DNA of 64,000 nucleotides from Crambe crambe. Taxonomy: Eukaryota > Porifera > Demospongiae > Poecilosclerida > Crambeidae. Of this stretch, positions 14,125 to 26,113 are shown piece by piece (position 1 is the stretch's first letter; each line of letters opens with the position of its first letter). The notes beneath the pieces were generated by a model. That model ran no database searches and was not told the DNA's origin. It saw only the letters and a list, made by a program, of their open reading frames with translations. A program made the translations under genes and the position numbers. Location of the stretch: the NCBI GenBank assembly GCA_963924555.1, contig OZ004588.1, positions 1,674,001 through 1,738,000 of the forward strand, given 5' to 3'.

Positions 14125-14751
14125 CACTGTGTGTGTGATTATGTTGTGGTGAATTAGTGTTTTATTCCTCTGACTTGTAGTCCATTCAGAACTGATGAAA
14201 TTGCTTTCCATAGTTGATTGCTCTAATGAAGGAAGGGTTGGGGGTGGACCCCAAATTAGTTGTGTTGCTATGTACTTATCATGTTTTAGAACATTGAAGA
14301 GGAACCACCTTTTCTACTCTCCCAATTAGTGTTTGTGCAGTGGTTCCATCCATGCATAATGTGAAAATTTCAGTTCCATGTTATTCCATAGAAGACTACA
14401 AAGCTGAGGAATAAAGTATGATATCTGAAAAGCCACTTTTTCCCACTCTGAGACATTGCAGTTTTTTATACACAATCAGCAGTAAATTGTATGCTCTTTG
14501 TATAGAACCTTCCTCAATTGATGTGTGTTAGTAGTGAAGTGGAAGTGGTTAGAATGTCTATGTCAAAAAATTTCTGGAGATCTGGGGATCGGAGATAATG
14601 TCTGAGATCCCCCCTCCCCTCAACACAATACGTACACATAATGTGTTGCTGCTATCACTTGTAGTATGTATTTTTTTTGCCATACACACCCCCACCCCCC
14701 GTCTTTTGCATCGTTCTATTTAAGTACTGTATATTGTGTATGCAATTACAG

Positions 14752-14822
14752 AATGAGATAATGAACCCCTCAAGAAAGAGGAGCAGTCACAATCATCCCT
14801 CTAAGAGAACAAACCTTTACAG
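14752..14822 (+). other. Candidate basic mini-exon, copy 2
   Basis: 71 bases between ATTACAG and GTAACC; phase 0 in, phase 2 out. Reads NEIMNPSRKRSSHNHPSKR then TNLY. The Lys/Arg-rich peptide would suit a juxtamembrane or nuclear-targeting stretch; no family was recognised. Confidence 0.42.
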
Positions 14823-16963
14823 GTAACCATCAATCCTTCTCACCTTATATTTGTACTGTGTAATAGTTTCTTTAAGGTCAATTGGATCCTATAAAGGATG
14901 TGCATGTGTGGCAAAATGATGTGTGACAGCGACCCTTACTTGGTTATCACATGTGATTTCCTTTTTGATGTGTTTTTTTAGAGCATTATTATTGCACCTT
15001 CTCCCTCCTCGAGCCTCTTTGTTGTTGTATGTACTAGCATATGGAATCATACTCTTATCCTGCTTCCCTTTTAGAAGGAGCCAGTACATAATGTTTTGTA
15101 TGGCTCAAAAGATATCAATTTTCCATGCTAAACAAGGTGTTGATATGCATGCTGTCCTATATTCAGGTTCACTACTAACTCCTTCATATCCACCAACATC
15201 ATCCACCGTCTCATTGTCACATAATATTATGTTAATTACACATGTTAATATCCCAGGAGAATGCTTGTCCCAATACTCTGTGTGTATTCTACTGCATCGT
15301 AAATGTCACAATATCAGTTTGGCTAAATTGTTACCCTAAGGTGTGTGTGTGCAGACCCACATCATCTGTAGGTGCCTGACAGCACATCAAATCACCTGTA
15401 GGTGTCTGATTGACATGTCCAAATAAGAGCCAGTTGCTACATACATATGGTGGGCATTATATGTGACAGTCCCAGCCAGCACTTTAGATTAATCGTTCCT
15501 CAAATTATGCTTTAAAATTACGAAACAGTCCCAAACTTCCCTATCAGGTAGGGGTTTGTAGACCTGAGCACCTCATGGCCTACCAGTGTCATTGACTTTT
15601 AGGACCTTTTAAGGTTGAGACCCTTTACCCACTAGCGTGAAGTTGACTTCAAAAATGTTGATTCAGAGAGGTTGCCTTATTAAAACTGTCAGGTAATACA
15701 ATTTTTCACTTTCTGTTTCAATGCGGCCCCTTTCTATCATCCAACTACCATAGTATGGTATGAGGGTAGAGGGGAGGGTGTGCTACAATATGGATTCATA
15801 ATCCAAGCATGTTACTGAAGACCTTTTACTCAGTGTTCACTCTATTTTATAGTTGTTCTGAGTGCGTCTGTCTTTCATAAACTTATACTTTACATACTTA
15901 AATTCATGTAGTCGTTTGTGACATTATATAATGAACTTTGGTAGCATAATTGCAAACCACCAAATTATCCATCCACATGGAAATCTGTGCATCATAATTA
16001 TGACTTTAGCTTCTCCAGGTTGGAAAATTTATCTGCACCTCTGTACTGACATCAGTGTCACATTGATTAATTCCTCTCTCCCTTGATAGGGTCTGAATGT
16101 CTGGGATCCTACCCACATGCAAATTCAACTCCCTTTACCCCTTAAGTACGAGTTGCATGCATGAAGGAAGGACTCGGTATTGTCGGTACATCTTCTAATT
16201 GCCCCTCCCCTATATATTTTCCCATCTCTGTCAGTAGTGGGGTGAATACGAGTTGCTTGCATGAAGGAAGGACTCTCTCTGATTGGTATAATTGTAATCC
16301 CCTCTCCCTCCCCTATACATTCAGTTTGTCCCTAGCATGGAAGTGCTGATGGTGTGAACACCTCATGGCCCACCACTGTCATTCTATTATGACTTTCTAA
16401 TGTTGAGACCCTTTACCCAGCTAATGTGTATAGAGTGGCAGTACAGGAACTTGACTTCAAATGTTGAGGTGTCTCTCCAGAGAAGTTGTAGCACTTTCAG
16501 TCGATATGATTGTTTACTTTCTGTTTCATAATGGCTCCCTTTCTATTATCAAGCCAGTATGAATTTATTTATGGAGGGTGTGCTCTAATATCAATCCATG
16601 CACCCTACACACTTACCAACTCTCCAGCAGTCTGTCATGTTGTGTGTTGGACTTGTCAAGTGTGTGTGGACACATACTGTGTGTGTATTAAAACATAATC
16701 AATGCAGTTTTCTATGAGTAGGTTAATATGCCTGTATCCTGTCCACCTTCCCCCTTTAGAAGGTGTCAGTACATTACCTTTCCATGGCTCAAAAGGTATC
16801 AGTATTCCTTTTTCACACCAATAAGGTGTGGATAAATCAACCCCTTTCCATGCTGAAGACAGAACCCTGCCTCAATACATCTTCACATTTTCTACGCACT
16901 CCTTCATATCATCCATCATCCTGTTGTTACCTAATAATGCTCCGGGAGAAGTGAATGTCCCAG

Positions 16964-16967
<4 letters not shown>

Positions 16968-16995
<28 letters not shown>
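16968..16995. repeat. (GT)n microsatellite
   Basis: About 14 GT units after CCCAGTAC; the duplicate at 62901-62969 has about 34. Confidence 0.95.
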
Positions 16996-16998
<3 letters not shown>

Positions 16999-17160
16999 AG
17001 GGGGGTTGTTTAAGCAGAAACAAAAAATGAAAATAAAAAATATAACTTTGGAAATGATCTTGTCCACTGCACTGCTGATTGGGACCAAGTTACAGCCTAT
17101 TTATATAGTAAAGCCTAATACTCTTGATCTGAGTTAGTCAGCATTTGATACCAGTCATCA

Positions 17161-17290
17161 GGGGAGAACCCAATCCGATCAACACTAAACCATGGGTTTC
17201 GGTCCCATTAATCGCCCGACCCATTGGCTAGCTCCCGGAAAGGGAGGGACCACTCCCACTAATGGAGTCTGGTAGCATCAATGATTAGAA
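17161..17290. other. GC-rich structured segment, copy 1
   Basis: Contains potential stems CCATGGGTTTCGG with CCGACCCATTGG, and CTCCC-GGAAA-GGGAG. Conserved almost unchanged in the duplicate at 63137-63270. More GC-rich than its surroundings. A structured RNA or a foldback remnant would both fit. Confidence 0.35.
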
Positions 17291-18577
17291 AGCCTAAGAA
17301 GCTGTTTGTGTGTGTGTGTGAGGATTTTTAAGAGAAAATAAAAAAGAAATTAACATTTATGCAACATTTTATGCAAAGGGTTAAGTATGTGTACCGCCCA
17401 TATGCAACACAGTTGTCATATGACATCATAACGTTTGGGTTAATGATGTCATTAACTTATGTTTCAAGTATTCCAATTTTGCTGCCAATTATTCCTGATT
17501 ATGTATTCATATATGCTGAGTGTGCATGATATGAGATAATGTCGAACATAACCATGAAGACCCCTCCTCTGGTTATGAACTGTCTCTGATTGCTCCTCCC
17601 CCTCCCCCTATATATTGTACCATCTCACTTTGTCTCTACCATGGATAATGTTAAGAGTTCGTAGACCTGAGCACTTCATGCCCCCCTGTCATTCTAGACA
17701 GTTGATATCAACTTGATGTTGAGACCCTTTACCCACTTCAGCTTTAATGTGTATAGAGTGGTAAAATGTTGAGGTGTGTGTCCAGAGAGGTTGTCATATT
17801 AGTTGATATGATTGTTTATTTTCTGTTCCTGTATGGGGTTTTTGAATAGACCATTGGAAAGCTTTTGAATCATTTCTGGTGGTTTTAAGTGGGATCTATA
17901 GGAATCGAATTATTGATCATGAATCATAATATTAATTATCACATAGTTGGTTAATGCCCTCAGCCTCGGAGTTCCACATAGGACGGTTATAATGACCTCA
18001 AGCTTTGCCCTCAGTCACCGTAATAGCAACAACTCTCAGGTTCCTAAACTAGTGAAACTCCTTGACTTTGTGGAATGACTTTTATACTCAAGTGGTTAAA
18101 TGACTGTTGTATAATGTACATACATATGAAGTGTTTCCCTCTGTTTTCCATGTAGATGCTTCAACTTAAGGAATGCAAAGCACAACATTCTGTGGTGATC
18201 TGCAAACTCAGAACTGGGTGCTGTTTGTTTTGTTGACTCCACCTCCTCTCCCCTCCTCTCCCCTGATGTGACACCCACAGAGATTGCATCCCCCCATGAA
18301 GGGATCCAGCTGCTCCTTATTTAAGACCACTTTCACTCACTATCGGATTCTGAAGGTATGCAGAAAAGTTCCTTTCTTATTCTGCACAGTTTCCTGTTTT
18401 GGTTATCTTGGACATGTGTCTTTTGAATATTTGACTTTGATGTGGCTAATGGAATGTTAATACCCTTTGATGGATGAGATAATCCCTACATAACACTCCC
18501 AATCACTATGACCTAAACCTATGGGGTGTCCCTGTAATTAGTCCATGAATGACCTTTGACCTTTCCAATGTACATAG

Positions 18578-18705
18578 GAGAGGGAACAGAAGTGGACGTC
18601 ATCAATGTATTCTCACCAGAGTCTGAAGATGACACTTCAGAAACACTTCTGCCAGCCCATACAGTGATGACTACAGGGCCTAGGGCCACACCCACTTCTT
18701 TTTAA
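18578..18705 (+). other. Candidate terminal exon with stop, Ser/Thr/Asp-rich tail
   Basis: Acceptor TGTACATAG|GA, phase 1, then 42 codons reading EGTEVDVINVFSPESEDDT, SETLLPAHTVM and ATPTSF, closing with TAA. Composition suits a protein tail. A diverged copy starts at about 23471 and stays open for only about 17 codons. Part of the flanking array; no family was recognised. Confidence 0.35.
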
Positions 18706-18883
18706 AATGTACCATCTTTAATTCTATTATGTGTACATATTAATATTATTATTATGTGTGTATGTTGGGTTGAAAGAGTTCAGTGTCATTGTTGGTCATG
18801 TGATCAGTTATATCATCATTCTTGATAATATCCTCCACTCCTAGGCTGTTAATCAATTTTGCGCATGGGCATTGTGATTTCAG

Positions 18884-19058
18884 GGGGTGGGGCAGGCTGA
18901 TTGCATGGTGGGCATTATTTGCATCAGTGATAGCACATGCATTGAATATTCTGACCGAGATGGAGACAGCTTGCTTGTTGAGTGTCTGCAGTCGGCGCCA
19001 TTGAACGAGGTTTCATTCATTCAGATGGAAGTGTTCTGCATTAATAACTGGCATCTGT
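18884..19058 (+). other. Candidate Cys-rich exon
   Basis: 175 bases between acceptor GATTTCAG and donor CTGT|GTAAGT (consensus). The single open frame reads GVGQADCMVGIICISDSTC, IEYSDRDGDSLLVECLQS and VFCINNWHL, with five or more Cys, suggesting an extracellular disulfide-bonded domain. A frameshifted copy is at 53440-53645. No family was recognised. Confidence 0.4.
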
Positions 19059-21441
19059 GTAAGTACCTGCAGCCTTTGGACATTTAGGTTTAACAAGTCT
19101 TGAATCAGTGATAGCGTCCAACTTGTAAACATCATCCATTGTTTCACCTGTAGGTGTCTGATTGACATGTCCAAATAAGTGCCAGTTGCTACATACATAT
19201 GGTGGGCATTATATGTGACAGTCCCAGTCAGCACATTAGATTATTCATTTCTCAAATCATGCTTTATAATTATGAAACAGTCCAAAACTTCTGTCATATA
19301 TAATGGTTGTCCTGTCTCACCTTGTCCCTAGCATGGATTGTGTTGAGAGGATTGTAGACCTGAGCACCACCCTGTTATTATAGATGGTTGACATTGACAA
19401 GTCCTTTACCCAATGTACATAGTACTTTCTAAATGTTGACACCCTTTACCCACTTAAATTTAGCAAGAAATTGACTTTTTTCACTTTTTGTTTCACTATG
19501 GTCCCCTTTCTATCATCCAACTATTAACCCATAAATATATTGTATGAATTTGATTGTATTGAGCAAAGAGGAGAATATGGATTCATAATCTGAGCAGTCT
19601 GTCTTTCATAAACTACTCTGTATAGTTTTTGAATACTGGTTGCCTATGGAGAGCTGAGTTGCTGTTAAGTTTGCCAGTATTTTACATTTTAAGTTGGTGA
19701 GTATTAAGACTAGAGCAGTTGCACTAAATCTACGTAGCCATACCAGCTGTGTGTATGGACAGGTGGTACCATCGTACTGGCAAGCTGTGGACTGCTCCAA
19801 GCCCTTCAGTGTTCCATAAGACCAGGTAGCACTGGCACACTACTTAAAGACCTTCAATTAGAAATACTGTCCTGGCTCTGTTCCTCTGACATAATGTATT
19901 CAGAACTGGTGGGATTACCTTTCCACAGCAGATTGCTCCAACCACATCATAATGAAGGGGAGACCCCCTAAATTAGTGTTGCGTGTACTAACTGATCCTG
20001 TTATGTGTTTCATTATGCACACTATCACATGTTAATTTCCTCTGGATACCACATATGTACATGCATGCACATCCACTGGCTTGACTAATATTTGTGTGGC
20101 AATAGCATACCATGCGCATAATTTCTTATGATCCAGGGACTGATTTTTTTTGGTAGAGTTGTACTATGTCTAGTATTGGACTTTAGACTGAAGTCCAGGT
20201 AAAGGGTCCCTATGGGTATGTTAACCATGTGGTCATTACTTGGGGGAATGATAATACTCTTGAGAGTATTTGCATTGGGAGCATTTAATTTTATATTCCA
20301 TACAACATGTGATATATTAATAACTCACAATCTTCTAGAGAAGAGTAGGGATCTATACATACTAGTATGAGTTACATGATTGCTTGGTGGGTGTGGTTTG
20401 TTTGATTGACTCCACCTCCTCTCCCCTCCCCCTTATACGATACCAACAGAGACTGCCTCCCCTGATGAAGTGATCCAGCTGGAACAACACTATCTTCACC
20501 CAAGGATTCTTGATCAACTGATGGTACATACTTTAGAGTTATTTGGGTGCAGAAAGGTTCCATTTGTATTCTGTGCAATTACCTCCATATCTGAATATTC
20601 CATCTTATGTGGTTAACGGAATGCCTTTGATTGGTGAGATAATTCTTATGTATTATTACCTCAGCCTGTATTAATTCCAGGGTCTTCCCTCACACCTCCC
20701 AATCACTATGACTTGTATGTGAATTGATTAGTGCATTGACCCTTTGACCTTTGTCCTATCTCATTTTATCATCACTAGCATGGATAGTGACACATGGGTA
20801 GTGTTGGGAGGTGATTTATAGACCTGAGCACCTCATTGTTATTCTAAATGACACGTGTGTACGTATCATTCTAATGTTGAAACCCTTTACCCACTCTAGT
20901 TCAGGTGTCTAGGTAGCACTTTCAGTCAATATGATTATTCACTTTCTGTTTCGGTATGGTCCCCTTTATAAGACATGAGCTTACCTTTGATAGAGATTTG
21001 AGAAGGGTATGCTATCTACAATCCAAGCATGTAATTGTTAGTGATTATCTTTTTAGTTTTCAGACTGAACCATGTGAATTACAAGTGTTTTTATGGTAAC
21101 TGTTGTCAAGTGAAGTAAATCCATAATGGACCTTGCAGTTTTTATTCTCTATCCATATGTAATCAATGGTCTTCAAATTGTATGCTCTATATAGAATAGG
21201 GATTCATGTGGATGGGTGGGTGTATGATAAGATCTCCCCTCCTAAATTTGCTTTAGTGGTATTGTTTAAGAAGTAATTCTACAGCCTAATGTGTCTATTT
21301 AAACTATCAAGGATGTCATTAAAGCTTGTTCTGGACTCTCAGTGACAATTCTCGTCATATGGACCTAAAGTGTGACAAAAGTGGAAGTATGGCAAAAGTT
21401 GATATGGTCAGGGCAAATGTTTCAGTCTGCATAATGCACCA

Positions 21442-21443
<2 letters not shown>

Positions 21444-21498
<55 letters not shown>
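21444..21498. repeat. (CT)n microsatellite
   Basis: About 27 CT units followed by a short CAACCT repeat. Confidence 0.95.
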
Positions 21499-21501
<3 letters not shown>

Positions 21502-24309
21502 TCAACCTCAACCTTAAAATCCTGTATGAATCCTTGTAAAACTTTCCTCCATTAAAAGATTGGGCAGTAATTTTATGAATTATGTACTCAATGTTTCTCG
21601 AGACAGTCTCAACTGCCCCCATTTAGTTTGTCTCTTTGTGTGTGCTGTATTCTGATTATGTTGCCTATTATTCCTGAGTATGTATTCATATGTGCTGGGT
21701 GTGCATGATAATGAGATAATGTTGAGCAAAACCCTTCCTCCTGTCTCTGGTTGCTCCTCTCCCTCCCCCTATAATATTGTACCATCTCACTTTGTCCCTA
21801 CCATGGATAATGTTGAGTTTGTAGACCTGAACACCTCATGGCCCACCCCTGTCATTCTAGACAGTTAACATGTACTCGATGTTGAGACCCTTTACCCACT
21901 TTACCTTAGTTAATGTGTGTAGAGTGGTGAAGTGTGTATCCAGAAGTTGTCATATTAGTTGATATGATTGTTTATTTTCAGTTTCATTATGGTCCCTTTT
22001 ATTATGTATGGGGTTTTTGACCATTGGAAAGTTCTTAAATTAAAAAGCTGCATTTTGGTGGTAAAAAGGTTCTACCAGTATGTACAAGCAAGTCTATAGA
22101 AGTTCTAATTTCAGGTTTAAAAAAAAATTTTTTTTCATGGTCATGAACCCCTTAAAGCTAAAGGTAAGGGTATCATGTCTGAGTCAGAATTCAAATAAAT
22201 AGTCCATAGTCATGCACTACTGTCACTCTATAGTCTTATAGTGGTCCCTTGATGTGGTCATTGCTTCCATCAGTAACAAATGATAATGGAAGCAATTTCC
22301 TCTGAGAATGCATTCAAAAAAAAATGAAACTTGAAAGTACAACTACCATGACTTCCCACATTTTACATCCTATAAACGTAGCACTCTGCACATACATCCC
22401 ATTCCTGTCACTGTTAACAAAAATAACACTCGATGTTATTCTTCAGCTTCTATGGTATACTGATGGATACACATAGTACATTCAAACCCAATCACATGAC
22501 CAATTGTACCTAATCACATGATTGGATTGCAATACAATGTCCTATGCCTTTGAAGTGGCTACAGGACAATAGCAGTTGTCTAGAGATTTGGTCAGATAAA
22601 AGATATTGACCAGGAAACAGTGAACCCTGACACACTATGTACTAATTACTATAAGACTATGGCATCCATAATATGCTTTGAAGTTTCTACCTTAATGAGG
22701 TCTCTAATGAGGTCTTTAAAACAGGGATAAATGACCAATACCTGTCTGGGCTCCATAAGCACCAGCTTCGACTCATTTTATAGTGTCATTGGGTTTCTTG
22801 TGTTTTTAAAAGAATGCAATTATTTTGCATTAACTTTAATAGTGATATCACATAATTATTATTATTCATGATCAAATAATTACATTCTTTAAAACCACCA
22901 GAAATCCAACAAGACTGCTGAAGGTTTGACAGTATCATTGAGTCTACATTATACTGTAAGTGCCGAGTTCCACTGCTATAATGACCTCAAGCTTTGCCCT
23001 CAGTTACCATAATAAAGTGGTTCAATGACTGTTATATGATGTACATACATATGAAGTGTTTCCTCTGTTTTCCATGTAGATGCTTCAGCTTAAGGAATGT
23101 AAAGACAATGTTCTGTGGTGATCTGCAAACTCGTAGAACTGGGTGCTGTTTGTTTTGTTGACTCCACCTCCTCTCCCCTCCCTCTGATACAATACCCACA
23201 ACTACCTCCCCAATGAAGCTGGTCCTTATTAAAGAGCACTTGCATTCACTGAAGGTATGCAGAAAACTCACTTCATAGTTTAGACTATTTTGGTTATCTT
23301 GGACATGTTTCTTTTGAATATTTGACCTTGATGTGGTTAATGGAATGCTAATTACCCTTTGATGGATGAGATGATCCCTACATAACGCTCCCAATCACTA
23401 TGACCTAAACTATGGGGTGTGAATAGGTATCAGTCCATGAATGACCTTTTGACCTTTCCAATGTGCATAGGAGAGGGAACAGAAAAGACGACTGTGAAGT
23501 TTGTCGATGTATTGTCACAAGTCTGAAGGAGAGGACACTTCAGAAAGTGATGGAGGTTCCACTTCCACGAGTCCGACTACAGGACCACACCATGTCTTGC
23601 CTTTTGTTTTTAAAGTGTATCATCTTTAATTCTATTATGTGTGTATATTGGGTTAAGAGAGTTCAGTATCATGTGACCAGTTGAGTCATCATTCCTGATA
23701 ACACTTCTGTATTTGGCTGTTCCTTCTCCAAGATCTAATTATGTTGGGGTGCACATCTTCCCTAGGCCAGAGTAAACCAGTGTTGATATCTGTAGTAAAA
23801 AAGGTGAAGAAAAACTCTTGAATGGTTGATCTGAACAGGTCCAGTGCAATACATGATGAATGAGGTAGATTCATCAGATGGTATGGCTCTACAGTGTGAT
23901 ACATGCAAGTGGGGATGAGGATCTTTAGACTTCGTAGGACTTATATTGATGTGCAGTACATATGTATGTACCTGAGTTATGAGTCTTTGTTTTGAGGACT
24001 TGGAAGACTTGTCCAGCTGCTCTGAAGTACCATTGCCTTGCCTGCTCTGAGTCAACATCCTCTATGTGGGTTCACAGGTGTGCTCCCATCCTGCATGAAA
24101 TTTCAATGTACATCAAGTCACAGATTGATCCCACTTCTTCCTTCACTCCCACTTCATACTTATAAGTTGAATGTTGTATTAAATTTTCGTTGAAAATCTA
24201 TTAATTTTAATAAAATATTTCTCTTAATAGTACCTACTAGATCAAGGGTCAGAGGAAATGGTAACTCATTAATTTCTGTCACATTACATTCCACAGTTCA
24301 AGTGCTCAC

Positions 24310-25355
24310 CCTTGGTGTGGAGGAAGGACCTAGACTTGAACACAGCTTCCTGTTTCTTACAAGGATGGAAGAGATGACTAGGACATCTGCAATAAATGCA
24401 AAAAGGATATTAAATATTAGTACAGTGATACATGGTACTCATTGTCTTGTCTGACTGTGAAATGGACTTTTAAGCATGAATCTGCTGATAGAACCTAGAA
24501 GTTAACACACACAAATGCACTCAGTACAACATTCAAAGAAATATACGTTATTCTTGGCAATGCATTGATAGGTGAGAGCAGTTCTAGATACAGGACTTAA
24601 TACCGGGTCATTAAGTGTTACTGGGTATGCTACACATGTACACACATGGGATGTTTAGATACAGAGAGGAGATTTTGCTGGGGTAATATAAACCTCACAA
24701 ATTAACCCATGAAAATTTGCACCACAGATTTTACATGACAGAAATCTCTAGTGTTACATGTACATGAGGTTGTCATAAAGAGACTATTTTGTTAGTATTC
24801 ATAAATCAAGCAAGGTTTTACCCTTTTATTCCATGAGATTTCCATTCTCACTGAGCTTGCCTTAGGACACCTGGATAGGAAGAATCCTTTAGGAGTGGAT
24901 TGGACAAATTCAATAAGTGGACCATGGGGCAATTTTCTGGCACAACTCAATGCCACACTCCCAGAGCTGCAAAGAAACAAAATAGCAGATAAAGAGTATC
25001 AAAACATTACATATTTGTGGGTTAGCCTCACTAGGGATTAGGGATTAGGGACTAGGACTAGGGCTAGGGCTAGGGCATCAGTACTACATGTAATATAGAG
25101 CTTCCAAGCCAGAGAAAAAAAGAACAGATCGGATTAAGGGTCTGTATATACACAATCAAACTGGTGGAATGTAAAGACGAGGGAGAAGGACCAATCATCT
25201 CTAGGACATAACATAACTGGTAGTTTTTCCCCTTGCTGATCATCTGGTTATCATGTCTCCATAGCTACATCACCACAAACACTTCATACAACTGCTTGAG
25301 AGTTTCATCATACTTACCTGTCCAGAAGACCAGAACTCACTAGATGCACTACTAG
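24310..25355 (-). other. Candidate spliced exons on the minus strand (24310-24386, 24852-24966, 25318-25355)
   Basis: Three segments have good minus-strand signals: 25318-25355 (acceptor CACCTGCCAG, donor CAG|GTAAGT), 24852-24966 (acceptor TTTCTTTGCAG, donor CTCA|GTGAGA) and 24310-24386 (acceptor TTTATTGCAG, donor AGG|GTGAGC). The DNA here is not part of the repeat arrays. In one frame the middle exon reads LWECGIELCQKIA, faintly like the DOCK DHR-2 helical region, but that frame soon stops; the other open frame reads SGSVALSCARKLPHGPLIEF. A gene divergent from the Roc-COR gene is possible; the identity is not established. Confidence 0.28.
25031..25077. repeat. Degenerate TTAGGG-like tract
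   Basis: Short run of GGGATTA / GGGACTA / GGGCTA units. It resembles interstitial telomere-type repeats but is short and impure. Confidence 0.5.
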
Positions 25356-25527
25356 CTGGCAGGTGAATGCCACAGCCAGCTCAAATACAGGGGAGACTCA
25401 GAGAATCTAGTCTAATCTGAATCATGCAGTATATGCATACCCTTTACCATATAGAGTTTAGATATGACTACCCTTTACCATATTTACCATAATTTTGGGC
25501 GTGGCACCAGGATGTGAAAAGAAAGAC

Positions 25528-26113
25528 ATGGGGAACAAGACGAATAAACAGAAGCATGGGCCCGAGCCCGAGCCAAACTCTTTTCCTTCGAAGTCCGCAG
25601 GGAGCGATCTTTCTTCGGATTCCAACCCCCTAACCTGTGAAGCAAGCCAAAAAAAGACACACAAAGCTGCCTCCTCCCCTCCCCCTCCTGTAAACATTGA
25701 CATTGGACCTTCCAAGCCAAATAAGGAAAGCGAGCCTTCCCCTGATGAGTTCTTCGATCCTCCAGACCTTCCTAGCATAGATGCAGGGAGTAAAAGTTTG
25801 TCGAGTGGACCAGCATTTAAGACTGAACCAAAGTCAGATCAATCTAAGTCTGCAGGGAGTGATCTTCCTTCAGATTCCAGTCCCCTATGCACCCCTGAAG
25901 CTGCCTCCTCCCCTCCTCATCCTTTGAACATTGATAAATCATCTGAACTTCCCATGTCAAATAAGGGGAGTGAGCCTCCCTCTGATCATCCAGATCCTCC
26001 TCTAGACACTGGGAGTAAGAGCAGACCAGCATTTAAGACTGAGTCAAGTCCTCCAAAGAAAATATCACGGCAGGAGAGGCGACGAGCAGAAAGGGCGAAA
26101 CGCAAGTTCAAAG
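25528..26113 (+). CDS. Exon 1: disordered Ser/Pro-rich N-terminus with internal duplication
   Basis: 195 codons from the ATG at 25528; the frame is open upstream to a TTG at 25495, but this is the first in-frame ATG. The product begins MGNKTNKQ. It is rich in Ser, Pro, Asp and Lys and shows no fold. Two copies of a roughly 70-residue segment are visible, each starting SAGSDL, passing through AASSPP and ending PAFKTE. The C-terminal 20 residues are strongly basic (QERRRAERAKRKFK), a possible nuclear-localisation or membrane/RNA-contact patch. Gly2 would allow N-myristoylation, but residue 6 is Asn rather than Ser/Thr, so this is weak. The exon ends at the donor AAAG|GTATTA, phase 1. A minimal upstream ORF (ATG TGA) lies at 25512-25517, out of frame, 10 bases before the start. 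Confidence 0.68.

Larger units (their letters stand above)
12274..23690. repeat. Left flanking array, part 2
   Basis: Same block family as 1-8 kb. 14370-18030 matches 59370-64000 with indels; 18096-18705 matches 23030-23620; 18860-19130 matches 53400-53700. The order of blocks is not strictly periodic, so this is a mosaic of old tandem and segmental duplications. The space at 22.2-22.95 kb shows nothing recognisable. Confidence 0.8.

Noticed and set aside
16510..16698. Frame MFTFCFIMAPFLLSSQYE shared by 16510 and 62437
   Set aside because: Shared only because the two regions are recent segmental duplicates; other array copies do not keep the frame.
24852..24966. DOCK-family exon (LWECGIELCQKIA)
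   Set aside because: The resemblance covers about 13 residues, and the frame meets a TGA soon after with no good donor before it; not enough for a family call.
25031..25077. TTAGGG-like tract as an interstitial telomere
   Set aside because: Only about seven impure units; too short to support a fusion or telomere-healing claim.
25458..25778. Minus-strand ORFs opposite exon 1
   Set aside because: Shadows of the plus-strand exon, which has low-complexity Ser/Pro codons; no splice or start support on the minus strand.
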